The translations under genes were made by a program, and so were the position numbers. 64,000 bases of DNA. Source: Mangrovibacter yixingensis. Its GTDB lineage: Bacteria > Pseudomonadota > Gammaproteobacteria > Enterobacterales > Enterobacteriaceae. Under the pieces are notes generated by a model. It had not been told where the DNA came from. It saw only the letters and a program-made list of their open reading frames with translations, and did not search any database. Below, in pieces: positions 62,263-64,000 of this stretch (positions are counted from its first letter, which is position 1; every line of letters begins with the position of its first letter). The stretch spans positions 248,001 to 312,000 of the forward strand of contig NZ_JAIVKM010000003.1 of NCBI RefSeq assembly GCF_020523985.1, given 5' to 3'.

Positions 62263-63333
62263 TTACCTGGCAACAGCGCGCCTTTGCATCCAGTTAGCTA
62301 TCCAGCGTGATAACACTGGCCCGGTCAGCATCACCAGAATAAATCGCCCGGTTTGCATCGCCATAACGAAGGGTAAATCAACATGACTGGAAGAGGCAAT
62401 GATTGCCACAGAATCCGCCCCACCCGGGCTGGTTGCCAGGTATGCAGTTAACGGGTCGATACCCGCAAACCGAACCAACAGCCAGGCAAACCCGGCACAC
62501 ACAGCCACCAGGGTTAATACGGAAAGCAGCACGCGGGGCAGCGCATGAGCAGCATGCCGCAGGATCTCGGCGGAAAAGCGCAAACCAATGCCCCAGCCAA
62601 CAAACGCATAAGCCAGTGCCAACAAGGTTTCTGGCAGTGTAATAACCAAACCACCGGCATCTTGCGCGACCGTTGCCAGCACCAGAGCCAGTAGCATCGG
62701 CCCTGCGGGGAGCTTAACACAACGAGCCAGCAGGACACTCCCGGCAATCACCAGTAAAGTGGCACACAGTGGCCATAACGGTACAGCAACAAACCAGTTT
62801 ATATGGACGGCGGCACCATCCGGAATATCGCTCACCCACAGGCGTGTCACCAGCGTAGCAACCAGCGCCACTACCATAACCCGCAAATACTGCATAAACG
62901 CCACCAGGCGCACATCCGCACCAAAGCTTTCCGCCATCAGCGTCATGGCGGTAGCAGCACCAGGTGAAGAACCCCAAATCGCCGTGGAACCCGGCAGAAC
63001 CTGGTAGCGGGCTAACAACCCACCCAACACCAGACTGGCAACGATGACCGAAACCACGCACGCCAAAAACAGCGGCCACTGATGGGCTATTTCGTTAAAA
63101 ATATCGGGAGGAATGGCAGCGGCAATCATGGCCCCCACCACTGCCTGCGCACTATGAAATAACGGGCGGGAAATGCTCACCGGGCGGCTGGATGCTGCAA
63201 AACCAATAGCCGCAAACATCGGCCCGAGTAATAAAGCCGCCGGTATCTGTACCGCTTCCAGAACCAGAACCAGTAAAGCAGAAATCAGTACCAGCCCGCA
63301 CCAGCGGGCCAGTGATACCGGCGTATTGATCAT
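62263..63333 (-). CDS. AbrB-family (duplicated) membrane protein
   Basis: A 356-aa polytopic inner-membrane protein, about ten membrane segments, of the AbrB/putative ammonia monooxygenase-annotated family. Two related halves each contain a GWGIGLRF-like or GAMIAAAIP-like Gly-rich loop. The family name is inherited and does not mean that it oxidises ammonia. Its ATG overlaps the isochorismatase-like stop (ATGA), so the two are co-translated. Confidence 0.8.
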   Translation of the reverse strand: MINTPVSLARWCGLVLISALLVLVLEAVQIPAALLLGPMFAAIGFAASSRPVSISRPLFHSAQAVVGAMIAAAIPPDIFNEIAHQWPLFLACVVSVIVASLVLGGLLARYQVLPGSTAIWGSSPGAATAMTLMAESFGADVRLVAFMQYLRVMVVALVATLVTRLWVSDIPDGAAVHINWFVAVPLWPLCATLLVIAGSVLLARCVKLPAGPMLLALVLATVAQDAGGLVITLPETLLALAYAFVGWGIGLRFSAEILRHAAHALPRVLLSVLTLVAVCAGFAWLLVRFAGIDPLTAYLATSPGGADSVAIIASSSHVDLPFVMAMQTGRFILVMLTGPVLSRWIANWMQRRAVAR

Positions 63334-63887
63334 CTGGCGTTAACCTGTGCCAGTACATCGGCTGTTGTGCCCGTTTCCCCCAGACGCGGGAAAATACGTT
63401 CAATACTGTTCACGTGGGTTTCTGCTGCCAGATCTGCCATAGCATCTACCGCCAGCGCCACGTTGTAACCCAGTTCATACGCCTGGCGAGCGGTGGATTC
63501 CACGCCAATACTGGTTGCCACGCCCACCACAATAACCTGGGTCACACCCCGTTGTTGCAGTTCAGTATGCAGTGGCGTGTTGTTAAATGCGCCCCAGGAG
63601 TGCTTGGTAACAGTGATGTCGCCAGCCTGTGGGGTCATCTCCGGGATAAGCGTTGCCCAGCCGGCAGGCAGCTCCCCACTGTGGCGCGGTTGTTCGGTAC
63701 GCCCAGGAGCACCACCAGCAACATTCACCAGCACGACAGGAAGTTCGGCCTTGCGAAAAGCGCTAACCAGCTGGGTGCATTTTTCAATAACCGGGCGAGT
63801 ATCCTGCGCGGTGGGCAGAGAAACAATGCCATGTTGCAGGTCGATAACAATCAGTGCCGTGTTGGCATCAAGGGTTGTAATAGCCAT
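63330..63887 (-). CDS. Isochorismatase-like hydrolase, Gly at the nucleophile position
   Basis: A 185-aa hydrolase of the isochorismatase/cysteine hydrolase superfamily. Asp in ALIVIDLQHG and Lys in VTKHSWGAF are the usual first two residues of the triad, but the third, normally Cys in GVATxxCV, is Gly in GVATSIGVESTA. That resembles true isochorismatases more than amidases such as nicotinamidase. ATG 63887 follows GAGAGG. It may hydrolyse a vinyl ether or another substrate; I cannot tell. Confidence 0.85.
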   Translation of the reverse strand: MAITTLDANTALIVIDLQHGIVSLPTAQDTRPVIEKCTQLVSAFRKAELPVVLVNVAGGAPGRTEQPRHSGELPAGWATLIPEMTPQAGDITVTKHSWGAFNNTPLHTELQQRGVTQVIVVGVATSIGVESTARQAYELGYNVALAVDAMADLAAETHVNSIERIFPRLGETGTTADVLAQVNAR

Positions 63888-63897
63888 GTATAACCTC

Positions 63898-64000
63898 TCA
63901 GGATGAATAGTCCGCCAGTTTTTGGAGTAAGGGCACAAGTTGCGTTAATTGCTGCTGCTCTTCCTGTGAAAGCTGGCTCTCCATGGCTTGCAATAACCAG
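63898..64000 (-). CDS. C-terminal end of a probable MarR-like regulator (cut by the window edge)
   Basis: The last 33 codons of a gene on the minus strand, ending TGA at 63898. The readable end contains QLSQEEQQQLTQLVPLLQKL and stops 10 bases before the isochorismatase-like ATG. This resembles the C-terminal dimer helix of MarR-family regulators. The rest lies outside the window, so the family is tentative. Confidence 0.45.
   Translation of the reverse strand, partial: WLLQAMESQLSQEEQQQLTQLVPLLQKLADYSS

Noticed and set aside
62263-63333. Ammonia monooxygenase
   Set aside because: This is a legacy label of the AbrB membrane family; no metal-binding or oxygenase motif is visible.
1-64000. tRNA, rRNA, CRISPR or insertion-sequence content
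   Set aside because: I saw no cloverleaf-like gene, no regularly spaced repeats and no transposase with flanking inverted repeats; a covariance-model search would be needed to exclude small RNAs.

Overview
The window comes from a Gram-negative gammaproteobacterium of the family Enterobacteriaceae or a close relative. ProP, PheP, MelR, MelA and MelB read almost like their Escherichia coli counterparts, while the accessory content (a plant-signal type LuxR solo with proline iminopeptidases and a peptide transporter, plus a full type VI secretion locus) points to a plant-associated enteric such as Kosakonia or Enterobacter. The genus is an inference; there is no rRNA or tRNA gene here. I see no insertion sequence, CRISPR array or phage module.

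Region 1 (1-8.2 kb): a five-gene peptide/opine-type ABC importer and a proline-iminopeptidase-like hydrolase read leftward from a point next to a LuxR-family regulator; a second such hydrolase follows the regulator on the plus strand. The regulator has the Trp-to-Met and Tyr-to-Trp changes of the plant-responsive LuxR solo subfamily (PipR, OryR, PsoR). Two 20-bp boxes matching at 15 of 20 positions lie upstream of the two hydrolase genes, in the same orientation to each.

Region 2 (8.3-20.3 kb): housekeeping and accessory genes: DoxX, the osmoprotectant transporter ProP, an orphan iron/siderophore-type binding protein, an FNR-like regulator with a cysteine cluster, a secreted 724-aa protein overlapping a DUF3142 gene, a double-GNAT acetyltransferase, PheP and an OprB-type porin.

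Region 3 (20.7-30.5 kb): a catabolic cluster under a LacI-family regulator: TenA-like and BtpA/SgcQ-like proteins, a PfkB kinase, a ribose-type ABC importer with separately encoded binding protein, a phosphotriesterase-family hydrolase, a GATase-like protein without a visible Cys nucleophile, and an M20 hydrolase. Two palindromic operators with GTAAACCGGTTTAC cores precede the importer genes.

Region 4 (30.7-55.8 kb): a complete T6SS locus on the minus strand (tssB-tssC-hcp-tssE-tssF-tssG-vgrG-small protein-PAAR-tssA-tssJ-tssK-tssL-tssM-clpV-vasL-like). It is bracketed on both sides by paralogous two-gene units on the plus strand: a predicted membrane-active effector followed by a multi-spanning membrane protein that looks like its immunity protein. 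On the left the putative immunity gene is an internal tandem duplication. An AT-rich gene with ADP-ribosyltransferase features sits just upstream of tssB. This effector layer is the most interesting part of the window.

Region 5 (55.8-64 kb): melR, divergent melA-melB with a one-base-linked SemiSWEET gene, an aldo/keto reductase, a PhzF-like protein, an AbrB-family membrane protein, an isochorismatase-like hydrolase and the end of a probable MarR-like regulator cut by the window edge.
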